From positions 4,216,001 to 4,280,000 of the forward strand of contig NZ_RCCV01000001.1 in NCBI RefSeq assembly GCF_003664255.1: 64,000 nucleotides of DNA. The letters are read 5' to 3'. Origin of the DNA: Micromonospora sp. M71_S20 (GTDB taxonomy: Bacteria > Actinomycetota > Actinomycetes > Mycobacteriales > Micromonosporaceae). The position numbers and the translations under genes are program-made. Of this stretch, positions 1 to 7,720 are shown one piece after another; the first letter of the stretch is position 1; each line of letters opens with the position of its first letter. Below the pieces are notes generated by a model, which had not been told where the DNA came from, ran no database searches, and was given only the letters and a program-made list of their open reading frames with translations.

Positions 1-708
1 GCGGTGGACGCGGCGGCCCGGGGCTGGTGGTGGAGCCCGCCCGGCCTCGACTCCTACCGGGACCTGCTGACCGGCACCGAGCTGTGGCGCACGCTGGGCT
101 TCACGCTGGTGCTGGCGACCGTGGTCACCGCCGTGGTGCTGGGCGTCGCGCTGCTCGCCGCGTACCCGCTGGCCTGGTTGAGCGGGCCACCCGCCCAGGC
201 CACCGGGCTGCTGCTGATGGCCGCCAGCATCGTGCCGGTGCAGGTGATCGCCGGGCCGGTCAACGAGGTGCTCGGCGTGGTGCTCTCCTCGGGCACGGCG
301 CGCGGCCTGGCGCTGGTGCACGTCGCGCTGGGCGTGCCGTTCGCCGTGCTGGTGCTGCGCAACGCGTTCGCGGACCTGCCCGCCGAGCAGGTGCGGGCGG
401 CCCGGGTGGGCGGGCGGCACTGGTGGGGCACCCTGCGGCTGCTCGCCCGGCACAACCGCCCGGCCGTGGTGGCGGTCGCGGTGCTGGAGTTCGTGCAGGT
501 GTGGAACGACCTGGTGGTGGGTCTGCTGTTCAGCGGGCCGGGCGCGCTGCCGCTGGGGCTGTTCCTCGCCGGCCAGACCCGGGGCTTCGCGGCCAACAGC
601 GGGGCGCTCGCCGCCGGGTCGGTCATCGCCTCCATCCTTCCGGTGCTGCTGGTGGTGCTGGCCCGCCGCCAGCTCGTCGCCGGTCTGGTCGCCGGAGGCG
701 TGCGGTGA
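1..708 (+). CDS. Sugar ABC transporter permease, MalG type (5' end cut off)
   Basis: Inner-membrane permease of a carbohydrate ABC importer. The visible 235 codons are mostly hydrophobic, with about five membrane segments. Around residues 130-150 there is an EAA-type loop (EQVRAARVGG followed by a Trp-rich stretch) that docks on the ATPase, and FVQVWNDLVVGLLF is typical of the MalG branch. The reading frame is open to the first base of the window, so the GTG at position 4 is probably internal and the true start lies upstream; MalG proteins are usually 270-300 residues. The next gene starts at the GTGA overlap with this stop codon. Partner permease, binding protein and ATPase are not visible. 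Its substrate cannot be told. Confidence 0.85.
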   Translation, partial: AVDAAARGWWWSPPGLDSYRDLLTGTELWRTLGFTLVLATVVTAVVLGVALLAAYPLAWLSGPPAQATGLLLMAASIVPVQVIAGPVNEVLGVVLSSGTARGLALVHVALGVPFAVLVLRNAFADLPAEQVRAARVGGRHWWGTLRLLARHNRPAVVAVAVLEFVQVWNDLVVGLLFSGPGALPLGLFLAGQTRGFAANSGALAAGSVIASILPVLLVVLARRQLVAGLVAGGVR

Positions 709-3080
709 CGCCGCCGGGGCCGGTCCGCCGCTCGCGGCGGCCCCGGCGGCTGAGCCTGCTGCTCGCGATCGGCGGCGTGGTCGGCGGCACGGTCAGCGCG
801 GTGCTCGGCAACGTCACCGGCAACCTGCTCTCCGAGCTCTCCGTCGCCCAGCTCGGCTCCGCCAGCGCCGGGGTGATCGTGCTCGGCCTCGCCGCCGCGA
901 TGATCGTGGAGTGGCGCCGCCAGCGGCAGCAGGCCGCGACGCCGGACGACGTCGAGGCCACACCCGCCGCCGGCGCGCCCACCCTGCCGTGGCCGGCCGG
1001 GTTCACCGGGCGGGACGGGCACGTCGACGCGATCATCGGCCTGCTGGAGAAGGAGCACGCGGTGGCGGTAGTCGGCCGGCGGGCCGTCGGCACCTCGGCC
1101 TGCGCGATCCAGGCCGCCAACCTGTGCCGGGACGACTTCCCCGACGGCCAGTACTACCTGGACCTGCGCCGGGGCGGCCGGCGGCACGACGCCCGGCAGG
1201 TGCTGACCGCGCTGGCCCGGATCCTCGGCACCCGGCCGCCGGCCTCGGGACGCGCCGACGACCTCGCCGACGCCGTCGACGAGCTGAGCGGCCAGCTCGA
1301 CGGCCGGGCGATCCTCGTGGTGCTGGACAACGTGGACGACCCGGCCCAGGTCCGGCCGCTGCTGCCGCCGACCGCGCGGACGTGCCGCCTCCTGCTGGCC
1401 GGCACGGGAGCGCTGGCCGCGCTGGACGGGGTGGTGGCGCACGGGCTCGCCGAGCCGGACGCCGACGACGCCGTCGAGCTGTTCGCCGCCGCGGGCGCCA
1501 CCGCGCCCGTCGCCCGGCCGCACCGCCCGGACCCGCGCACCGACCCGGCGGTACGCGCCCTCGTCGAACTCTGCGGGCGGCAGCCCCGCACGGTCGCGGA
1601 GCTGGGTCGACGTACGGCACAGCACGGGTGGCGGCACACCGACGTGCTCGACGCGCTGCGCCGCGCCGTCGACACGCCCCCGCACCAGCACGTCGCCGCC
1701 TCCCCGGCGACCCTGCTGGTGACCGCGCGGGACACCGCGTACCACGCGCTCGGCGGCGAGGCGGGGCGACTGTGGCGGCTGATGTCGCTCAGCCCGGTGC
1801 CGCTGGACCGGCCGACACTCGCGGCGCTCGCCGGTCGTCGCCCGGACCGGGTGGCCGCCCTGCTGCACGAGCTGGCCACCGGCGGGTTCGTCACCGGCGC
1901 GCCCGGCGACCGCTACGAGGTGCGCCCGCTGCTGGCCCCGTACGCCCGGATGCACCTGCGCGACGCGGAGCCGGCGCGGCGGCGGGTCGCCGCCCAGGCC
2001 CGGCTCACCCGGCACCTGGCCCGGCGGGCCGAGCGGCACGCCGCGAGCCTCGCCGTGGTCGGCTCGCCCCCGGACCGGGAGCCGACGCTGGCGCTGGACG
2101 ACGACCCGTACGGCTGGTTCGACCTGCACCAGGAGCTGCTGCTGGCCGTGGTCCGGGTGCCGGCTGGCGCGGCGGAGACCCTGCCGCGCCGGGTACGCCG
2201 CTGGTGGTTCCGCCTGGCCGTGGCGCTGTGCGGCTGGCTCGCCCACGCCGAGCGGCTCGACGAGTGGGCGGAGGTGTGCCGCACGGTGCTCGCCACGCCC
2301 ACGGCCGACGACCGGCCGGAGATCGCCGGCTGGGCGCACAACGAGCTGGGGGTGCTGCGCCGCCGCCGGCACGACCCGCAGGGGGCGGCGACGGCGCTCA
2401 GCCTCGCGGTGGCGGAGCGGGGCCGGCGCGGCACCGCGCAGGCGCGGATGAACCTGGGCCTGGTGCTACTGGACCTGGGGCAGTTCGACGACGCGGTGGA
2501 GCACCTGGAGCTGTCGCGGCGGCACCGCTCCGCGGCGGACCGGGCCGGGCACGCGCTGACCGATCTGGGCCTGGGCGCCGCCCGGCTGGCCCGGGGGGAG
2601 CTGGAGGTCGCGCACCGCCACCTGGTCCGCGCGGCGAACGCCTTCCGCGCGCTCGGCGACGCCCGGGGCTACGCGGCGGCGCTGACCAACCTGGTGCTGG
2701 TGCACGCCGGGCTCGGCGAGCACCTCGACGCGGCGCAGTCGTGGCGGGCGGCGCTGCGCGAGTACGACTCCGTGGCCGATCCGACCAACCGGGCCGCCGC
2801 GCTGCTCAACGCGGGTGCCGCGCTGTTGGCCGCCACGCCGGCCCAGGCCCGGCAGGCGTACGAGATGCTGGCGGAGAGCCTGCGGCTGCGCGACGGGCGG
2901 CCCACGGCCGGCCTGGGGCGGACCCTGCTGCACCTGGGCGACGCCGCGGCGGCCCTCGACGACGCCGACGAGGCCCGGCGGCACTGGGCGGACGCGGCGG
3001 GCGTCTGCGAGGAGGCGGGAGACGTCGACGGTCAGGCCGCGGCCGACGCCCGCCTGGTGGGCAGCGACGCGCCGGCCTGA
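705..3080 (+). CDS. Membrane-anchored NB-ARC-like/TPR protein with degraded nucleotide-binding motifs
   Basis: Start chosen at GTG 705, overlapping the previous stop by 4 bp; the frame is open further upstream but only as a shadow. The protein has 791 residues. Two hydrophobic segments lie at about 17-36 and 55-69, followed by the FTGRD motif (100-104) that precedes NB-ARC domains in AfsR-type STAND proteins. The Walker A position reads GRRAVGTS (124-131): the Lys is absent. Walker B is preserved (ILVVLDNVDD, 203-212). The downstream T-S-R sensor reads AGT, and the GLPLA motif reads GRQPR. A winged-helix-like part follows, then several TPR repeats to the C-terminus. It may be a signalling scaffold that no longer hydrolyses ATP; this is inference. 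No regulatory target is visible. Confidence 0.8.
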   Translation: MTPPGPVRRSRRPRRLSLLLAIGGVVGGTVSAVLGNVTGNLLSELSVAQLGSASAGVIVLGLAAAMIVEWRRQRQQAATPDDVEATPAAGAPTLPWPAGFTGRDGHVDAIIGLLEKEHAVAVVGRRAVGTSACAIQAANLCRDDFPDGQYYLDLRRGGRRHDARQVLTALARILGTRPPASGRADDLADAVDELSGQLDGRAILVVLDNVDDPAQVRPLLPPTARTCRLLLAGTGALAALDGVVAHGLAEPDADDAVELFAAAGATAPVARPHRPDPRTDPAVRALVELCGRQPRTVAELGRRTAQHGWRHTDVLDALRRAVDTPPHQHVAASPATLLVTARDTAYHALGGEAGRLWRLMSLSPVPLDRPTLAALAGRRPDRVAALLHELATGGFVTGAPGDRYEVRPLLAPYARMHLRDAEPARRRVAAQARLTRHLARRAERHAASLAVVGSPPDREPTLALDDDPYGWFDLHQELLLAVVRVPAGAAETLPRRVRRWWFRLAVALCGWLAHAERLDEWAEVCRTVLATPTADDRPEIAGWAHNELGVLRRRRHDPQGAATALSLAVAERGRRGTAQARMNLGLVLLDLGQFDDAVEHLELSRRHRSAADRAGHALTDLGLGAARLARGELEVAHRHLVRAANAFRALGDARGYAAALTNLVLVHAGLGEHLDAAQSWRAALREYDSVADPTNRAAALLNAGAALLAATPAQARQAYEMLAESLRLRDGRPTAGLGRTLLHLGDAAAALDDADEARRHWADAAGVCEEAGDVDGQAAADARLVGSDAPA

Positions 3081-3124
3081 GCAGGGCCCCCGGTTGAGAG
3101 CCCCCGCCCGCGCGGCGGCGCGGC

Positions 3125-4156
3125 TCACCCGTCCAGGCGGCGCACCATGTTCATGATCGTCTCCAGCTGGGCGCCGCCCTTGATCGGGTAGTTGGTCGCG
3201 CCCAGGTAACCCCACCAGTCCCAGCAGCCGTTCGGGTTCGTGGCGGCGGTGCTCGCCTGGGGGTACAGCACGATCAGGTCGTTGGTGTCGGCGTACTGGT
3301 TGAGGTTCGCCCGGTCCACGAAGGCGGTGCCGACCGCGCCGTGGCCCTGGAGGCAGCCGTGCAGGGCGACGAGCAGCCGGCACGACCGTCCGGCGGCGCA
3401 GGAGGCCGGCACGTAGGCGAATCCGTCGGCGCCCATGCTCAGCCCGGGTGCCCAGCCGTTGACCGCGTACGTGTGCTGGCTGAACCGGATCAGGCTGCCG
3501 CCCAGCGGGCCGGTGTTCGGCGCCCGCACGCTGCCGAGGAGCTTGCGCAGCAGGGCGTTCTGCGGGTCGGTGCCACAGTCGGCCAGGAACGGCGACGCGG
3601 TGACGGCGCACCCGAGGGTCCCGTACGGGGTGACCCAGGCGTGGCCGGCCGGCGATCCGCTGTCGTACTGCACGCTGGCACCGAAGTGCTGGTAGTAGCG
3701 GACCAGGTCGTCGGTGACGGACTTCCTGACCACGGTGTCGCCGTTGCCGTGGAAGACGTACACGGGATCGCCGGAAAGGTTGCCCACCGGGTCGACCCAG
3801 CCGTACGAGGCCCACGTCCGGGTGTACGCCTGGAGGGCGGGGACGTTCGTCGGGTACACGTTGTCGCCGCAGCCGTCGAGCGCCTGGGCGACGTTGTTCT
3901 GCGCGCAGTAGTACGGCCCCGCGGCGAAGACCGCCGCGCCCCGGATCCGGGACGAGTAGGCGACGTGGAGCTGGGTGGCCATGTAGCCACCGGAGGAGAC
4001 GCCGGCGACGTACACGCCGGAGACGTCGTAGGGGCGCAGGGTGCCGGCGACCGGCGCCTTGGTGGCCGGGGTGGCGGCCTGGGCGGGGGCCGCGGTGGTG
4101 AGGACGAGCAGCAGGGCGGTGACGAGGGCGGCGGTGGCCTTCAGCGGTGCGGTCAT
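3125..4156 (-). CDS. Secreted PHB-depolymerase-family esterase (permuted, type II order)
   Basis: 343 residues with a signal peptide (about 1-27, APAQA cleavage region) and an AGGAG ribosome site. The lipase box GVSSGGYM (52-59) supplies the nucleophile Ser54; likely acid and base are Asp140 (GNGD) and His172 (PAGH). The oxyanion motif LHGCLQ comes last, at 266-271. This Ser-Asp-His-oxyanion order is that of the circularly permuted (type II) extracellular poly(3-hydroxybutyrate) depolymerases, rather than the usual oxyanion-first order. Many Cys suggest disulfides. No separate substrate-binding domain is seen, so polymer versus short-chain ester as substrate is open. It ends 44 bp from the convergent NB-ARC gene. 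Confidence 0.85.
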   Translation of the reverse strand: MTAPLKATAALVTALLLVLTTAAPAQAATPATKAPVAGTLRPYDVSGVYVAGVSSGGYMATQLHVAYSSRIRGAAVFAAGPYYCAQNNVAQALDGCGDNVYPTNVPALQAYTRTWASYGWVDPVGNLSGDPVYVFHGNGDTVVRKSVTDDLVRYYQHFGASVQYDSGSPAGHAWVTPYGTLGCAVTASPFLADCGTDPQNALLRKLLGSVRAPNTGPLGGSLIRFSQHTYAVNGWAPGLSMGADGFAYVPASCAAGRSCRLLVALHGCLQGHGAVGTAFVDRANLNQYADTNDLIVLYPQASTAATNPNGCWDWWGYLGATNYPIKGGAQLETIMNMVRRLDG

Positions 4157-4286
4157 GGCGCTCTCCTGTCCGCCAGCGGGGGCGTCGTGCCGGCGTACGC
4201 AGAAGCTAACGTGACGCCGGGCACAGTGGACATGAGTGCCGTCGACACCTCGGGCGACGCCGGAGTGTCCGGGACCGACACACGGC

Positions 4287-4598
4287 CTACTCGGCGCGCC
4301 AGACGGCCTCGCGGGGCGGGCCGGGTTCGGCCCAGCACAGCCCGCCCTTCGCCTCCACGCCCGGCAGCCCGTCGACCATCCGGCTGATGTCCACGAGCGA
4401 CGCCAGCGACACCACGACGTCGTTGCGCAGGTCCGCCACCGCCGTTTCGAGGTCGTCCCCCTCCGCCGACCAGTCGATGTCCGCGGCCCGCAGGTCCGCC
4501 ACCGCGTGGTCGGTGAGCACCTGCGGATCGGTCACGGCCACCGTGAGCCGGCAGTACACGTTGAGGGTGAGTGGTTCCGGGGCGCCGGCGTCGGTCAT
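4287..4598 (-). CDS. Small conserved hypothetical protein
   Basis: 103-residue soluble protein starting at ATG 4598; a longer open frame extends upstream but runs antisense through the ArsR gene, so this ATG is preferred. It begins with TLNVYCRLTVAVTDPQVL and is rich in acidic residues and Ala/Val. No membrane segment, signal peptide or catalytic motif is recognised. Its start lies about 45 bp from the ArsR operator, transcribed away from it, so the ArsR sites could also affect it. Function unknown. Confidence 0.7.
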   Translation of the reverse strand: MTDAGAPEPLTLNVYCRLTVAVTDPQVLTDHAVADLRAADIDWSAEGDDLETAVADLRNDVVVSLASLVDISRMVDGLPGVEAKGGLCWAEPGPPREAVWRAE

Positions 4599-4642
4599 GC
4601 CCCCAGCATGACCGACGCGGACGGATCGGGACCAGACGGCTT

Positions 4643-4697
4643 CACTTAGGGCTTGACCTAAGTGTGGAGCACGGGCATACTTAGGTTCATGCCTAAG
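4643..4697 (+). promoter_or_regulatory. ArsR promoter with two matching operators; probably leaderless transcript
   Basis: Two inverted repeats with the same arm and the same 6-nt spacer are seen: CACTTAGG-GCTTGA-CCTAAGTG (4643-4664) and CTTAGG-TTCATG-CCTAAG (4680-4697), centres 35 bp apart. They enclose a housekeeping-type promoter: -35 TTGACC (4653-4658), 17-bp spacer, -10 CATACT (4676-4681). Transcription would begin at about 4688-4689, which is the A of the ATG start codon. That predicts a leaderless mRNA and explains the lack of a good ribosome site. The first operator covers the -35 box and the second covers the -10 box and start codon, as expected for autorepression. Confidence 0.75.
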
Positions 4698-5051
4698 CAA
4701 TCGGGCGCCGGAGACCGAAGCGACGACGGGACCCTGGACGGCGTGTTCCACGCGCTGTCGGACCCGACCCGCCGCCGGGTCGTCGAGCTCCTCGGCCGAG
4801 GGCCCGCGACAACCAGCGAGCTCGCTCGTCCGTTTGACATGGCACTGCCGTCGTTCACCCAGCACCTGGGCGTCCTCGAGCGCTCCGGCCTGGTGACGTC
4901 GGAGAAGAAGGGGCGGGTGCGGACCTACCGGCTCGCCCCCCAGCCGCTCGAGCACGTCGACACCTGGCTCGCCGGTCAGCGCGCGACGTGGTCCCGGCGC
5001 CTCGACCAGCTCGACTCGTTTCTCCACGACCTGAAGGAGCAGCAGACATGA
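4689..5051 (+). CDS. ArsR-family winged-helix repressor
   Basis: 120-residue DNA-binding regulator. The helix-turn-helix region runs from ALSDPTRRRVVELL (about 25-38) through TTSELARPFDMALPSFTQHLGVLERSGLV, followed by the wing EKKGRVRTYRL. There is no CxC metal-binding motif, so it is not a classical metal sensor; it belongs to the ArsR branch that is paired with SRPBCC proteins. ATG 4689 is chosen because it sits at the predicted transcription start and inside the second operator; a GTG at 4662 in the same frame is less likely. The stop overlaps the next gene as ATGA, so the two are co-translated. Confidence 0.88.
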   Translation: MPKQSGAGDRSDDGTLDGVFHALSDPTRRRVVELLGRGPATTSELARPFDMALPSFTQHLGVLERSGLVTSEKKGRVRTYRLAPQPLEHVDTWLAGQRATWSRRLDQLDSFLHDLKEQQT

Positions 5052-5530
5052 CCGCCTACCCGAGCGTGAACCCGAGTCTCGACCTCGTCCTGGAGCGCAC
5101 CGTCGACGTGGCGCCCGAGCTGGTCTGGAAGGCCTGGACCACGCCCGAGCTGGTCGTGCAGTGGTTCGCCCCGCGGCCCTGGTCGACCTCGTCCTGCGAG
5201 ATCGACCTCCAGCCCGGCGGCAGGTTCAACACGGTGATGCGCTCGCCCGAGGGCGAGGAGTACCCGAGCACCGGCTGCATCCTGGTCGTCGAGGAGGGCT
5301 CGACGCTGATCTTCACCTCAGGGCTGGGCCCGGGCTTCCGCCCCCAGGTCAGCGACGGCTTCCCGTTCACCGCGATCATCAGGCTCGAGCCCACCGGCAA
5401 CGGCACGAAGTACACGGCCACCGCGATCCACGCCGACGCCTCGGCGAAGAAGTCGCACGAGGAGATGGGCTTCATCGAGGGCTGGAGCGCCGCGCTGGAC
5501 CAGCTGGTCGAGGTCGTCAAGGGCCGCTGA
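5048..5530 (+). CDS. SRPBCC (AHSA1-like) domain protein
   Basis: 160-residue single-domain protein of the START/AHA1 fold, with the opening pattern LERTVDVAPELVWKAWTTPELVVQWFAP and an EIDLQPGGRF strand typical of the AHSA1 family. The fold forms a hydrophobic pocket; in regulator-linked members the ligand is generally unknown. It starts at an ATGA overlap with the ArsR gene, so expression is translationally coupled and should be controlled by the ArsR operators upstream. A second copy of the same domain pair, fused in one polypeptide, lies at 32406-33263. The gene converges on the dioxygenase gene with a 152-bp gap. Confidence 0.88.
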   Translation: MTAYPSVNPSLDLVLERTVDVAPELVWKAWTTPELVVQWFAPRPWSTSSCEIDLQPGGRFNTVMRSPEGEEYPSTGCILVVEEGSTLIFTSGLGPGFRPQVSDGFPFTAIIRLEPTGNGTKYTATAIHADASAKKSHEEMGFIEGWSAALDQLVEVVKGR

Positions 5531-5682
5531 CGGACGCGGCGGCGGATGAGGGCCCAGCCGTGCGGACCGGTCGCCGAGCCGGCGCCCACGACCGGCTGAA
5601 CCCTCGTCCCGCCGCCCCGCTCGGGACGGCCGGAAAAGCCGACAGGCGGCGGCCCACAGCGGCGGCGGCCGGACGGTGGCCG

Positions 5683-6552
5683 TCAGATGTTGGAGGAGTC
5701 GATCGGCACGTCGGTCGGCAGTGCGGGTGCGCCGGCCAGCGGGGCCTCGGCACGGCAGGACGACCCCACCGTGTAGGCGGTCATCGACAGCGACCCGTAC
5801 GCGTACCCGTCCACCAGCACCTGCGCGCCGTCGCCGGCGGCGCCGGCCAGGCCGGCGAGGTAGAGCAGCGGGACGAAGTGGTCCGGCGTCGGCACGGCCC
5901 GGCCGAAGTCACGGTGGGCGTCCAGCGTGGCCGCCTCGGTCGGCTCGCCGAGCATGACGTCCTTCGCCGCCTCGTCGAACCGCCGCGCCCAGTCGAAGCC
6001 CTCGTCGACCATGCGCGGGTCCACCCCCCGCAGGTTGTGCACCACGTTGCCGCTGGTCACGACGAGCACTCCGCGCTCGCGCAGCGGGGCGAGCCGCGCG
6101 CCCAGGTCCAGGTGGTAGTCCAGTCCCTTGAACGCGTTGATGCTCAACTGGACGACGGGGACGTCCGCGTCGGGAAACGCGTGGGTGAGCACCGACCAGG
6201 TGCCGTGGTCGATCCCCCACGAGTCGACGTCCGCCCCCACCCAGGTGGGACGGACCACGTCGGCGATCTCCTCCGCCAGCTCCGGCAGGCCGGGCGCCGG
6301 GTAGTCGACGTCGAACAGCTCCGGCGGGAAGCCGTAGAAGTCGTGGATCGTCCTCGGCCGGGGCATCGCGGTGACGGCGGTGGCGCCGATGTACCAGTGG
6401 GCCGACACGACCAGGATCGCCCGGGGCCGCGGGACCGCCCGCCCGAAGGCGCGCCACGCCTGCGTGTAGCGGTTGAGTTCCAGCGCGTTCATCGGGCTGC
6501 CGTGACCGATGAACGCGGCCGGCATCACCGCCGGAACGGTTCCGCCGCTCAT
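5683..6552 (-). CDS. Class III extradiol dioxygenase, DODA/YgiD type
   Basis: 289-residue enzyme of the LigB superfamily, closest in pattern to 4,5-DOPA extradiol dioxygenase. Metal-ligand candidates are His in FIGHGSPM (about 15-22), His in VSAHWY (about 50) and His in [10 protein letters not shown] (about 225). The HDFYGFP segment is also characteristic. Family members open catechol rings using a non-heme metal, and some have only weak or promiscuous activity, so the physiological substrate is uncertain. A ribosome site (GGGGAGCAGC) precedes ATG 6552. It stands alone, with no other aromatic-degradation gene beside it. Confidence 0.85.
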   Translation of the reverse strand: MSGGTVPAVMPAAFIGHGSPMNALELNRYTQAWRAFGRAVPRPRAILVVSAHWYIGATAVTAMPRPRTIHDFYGFPPELFDVDYPAPGLPELAEEIADVVRPTWVGADVDSWGIDHGTWSVLTHAFPDADVPVVQLSINAFKGLDYHLDLGARLAPLRERGVLVVTSGNVVHNLRGVDPRMVDEGFDWARRFDEAAKDVMLGEPTEAATLDAHRDFGRAVPTPDHFVPLLYLAGLAGAAGDGAQVLVDGYAYGSLSMTAYTVGSSCRAEAPLAGAPALPTDVPIDSSNI

Positions 6553-6658
6553 GCTGCTCCCCCCGCCGTGGTCACCCGAGCGTAACCAACGTCGGAGGGA
6601 GCAGCCCGGTCAACGCCGGCCGCGACCGGTTGTCACCGCCCGAGGCCGGCGGTCGCCG

Positions 6659-6913
6659 TCAGTCGGACACCTCGCGCCAGGCGGGATGATTGCCGCGCCA
6701 CGCCCCGGCCAGAATGACCGCCGACGTCCGACCGGGGCACTCCTGCACCCGGGAGCGGCCTGACTCGCCGCCGATCCGTACCTGTACGTCCCATCGCTGC
6801 CCGTCGGTACGGATGTACACGTCCCGACGCCCACGCTGCGACGTGTCGCCGTTCCACCAGTGTTCTTCGACCCTCACCCCGCGACCGTATAGCAGTTCGT
6901 CCGTGGACGACAC
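6659..6913 (-). CDS. Small hypothetical protein
   Basis: 84-residue frame starting at GTG 6913. The core, from VRVEEHWWNGDTSQ through DVYIRTDGQRWDVQVRIGG to SAVILAGAWRGN, alternates charged and hydrophobic residues as a small beta-rich domain would. No motif, signal or membrane segment is recognised. The ribosome site is weak and two other frames are open here, so it could be a chance ORF, but its residue composition looks more protein-like than theirs. Confidence 0.5.
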   Translation of the reverse strand: MSSTDELLYGRGVRVEEHWWNGDTSQRGRRDVYIRTDGQRWDVQVRIGGESGRSRVQECPGRTSAVILAGAWRGNHPAWREVSD

Positions 6914-7008
6914 GGCCGGTCTCGGTGGAGACCACCCCTGGGTGGGATCACCGGTCAGGCGGACTCCCCCGGCGCCAGGTGGCGGTAGCCGGGCACGGTC
7001 TCGGCGAA

Positions 7009-7557
7009 TTAGCCGTTCACGCTGGTCAGGCCGCGCTCGTTGAGCTGCGCGTCGTGGATCGGGAACACCCGCTCGGCCCCGACGGCGGTGGCGAAGTCGA
7101 TCGCCTCGGTGAGCTTCAGCCAGGATGCCTGTGCCGGGACCAGCAGCGTCTCGACCGGCCGGTCCGGCCGGTGCAGGGAGTCGCCCGGGTGGTAGACCGC
7201 GTCGCCGACGAGGTAGCCCAGGTTGGCGCAGTCGGGCTGGCCGCCGTGGATGGTGGCGTGCCGACCGCCGAGCGCGGTCACGGTGAGGCCGGCGGCGGCG
7301 AACCGCTGACCGGCGCCGACCCTGGTCACGGACAGCGGCGCCAGGTCGGGCAGGACGGCGCCCTCCGGCGCGAAGACCGGCACGCCGAGACCCGCCAGCC
7401 GGAGCACGTCGACGTGGTCGGTGTGCTCGTGGGTGACCAGCACGGCGTCCGCGCCGGCCAGGGCCCGTGACTCGCTCCAGGTGCCGGGGTCGATGACCAG
7501 CACGCCGCCGTCGTGCTCCAGCCGGACGCAGGAGTGGGTGAACTTCACGATCCGCAT
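7009..7557 (-). CDS. MBL-fold metallo-hydrolase, probably truncated by an in-frame stop
   Basis: 182-residue protein of the UlaG-like MBL group, starting at ATG 7557 (MRIVKFTHSCVRLEHDGGVLVIDPG). The metal-binding motif THEHTDHVD is present near residue 42, with further ligand candidates GGRHATIHGG, YHPGDSL and the late FPIHDAQLNERG. The TAA stop (7011-7009) comes right after TSVNG. The same frame then stays open for 17 more codons, reading FAETVPGYRHLAPGESA to a TGA at 6957-6955. Family members normally end with a similar Y-R-x-L-x-P-G-E tail, so the stop looks like a recent nonsense mutation. The hydrolase core seems intact. The substrate is unknown. Confidence 0.82.
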   Translation of the reverse strand: MRIVKFTHSCVRLEHDGGVLVIDPGTWSESRALAGADAVLVTHEHTDHVDVLRLAGLGVPVFAPEGAVLPDLAPLSVTRVGAGQRFAAAGLTVTALGGRHATIHGGQPDCANLGYLVGDAVYHPGDSLHRPDRPVETLLVPAQASWLKLTEAIDFATAVGAERVFPIHDAQLNERGLTSVNG

Positions 7558-7720
7558 CCGCCGACCGTACGCCGGGTGGTGGCGCCCGGAGTGCCCGGCG
7601 GCGGGCGGCACGGGCCGCGCGGAGCGCGGTGCCGGCCGGCGTTCCCGGCCCGATTCGCCGGACGGCTCAGGGACCGCCCCGAGCCGCGTGAGAGGCTGCG
7701 GGGCGGAAGGGAGTACCGAC

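Noticed and set aside
54-2372. 772-codon open frame on the minus strand through the NB-ARC gene
   Set aside because: A GC-bias shadow: composition is His/Arg/Gly/Pro-rich with no motif, and the plus-strand frame has clear NB-ARC and TPR features.
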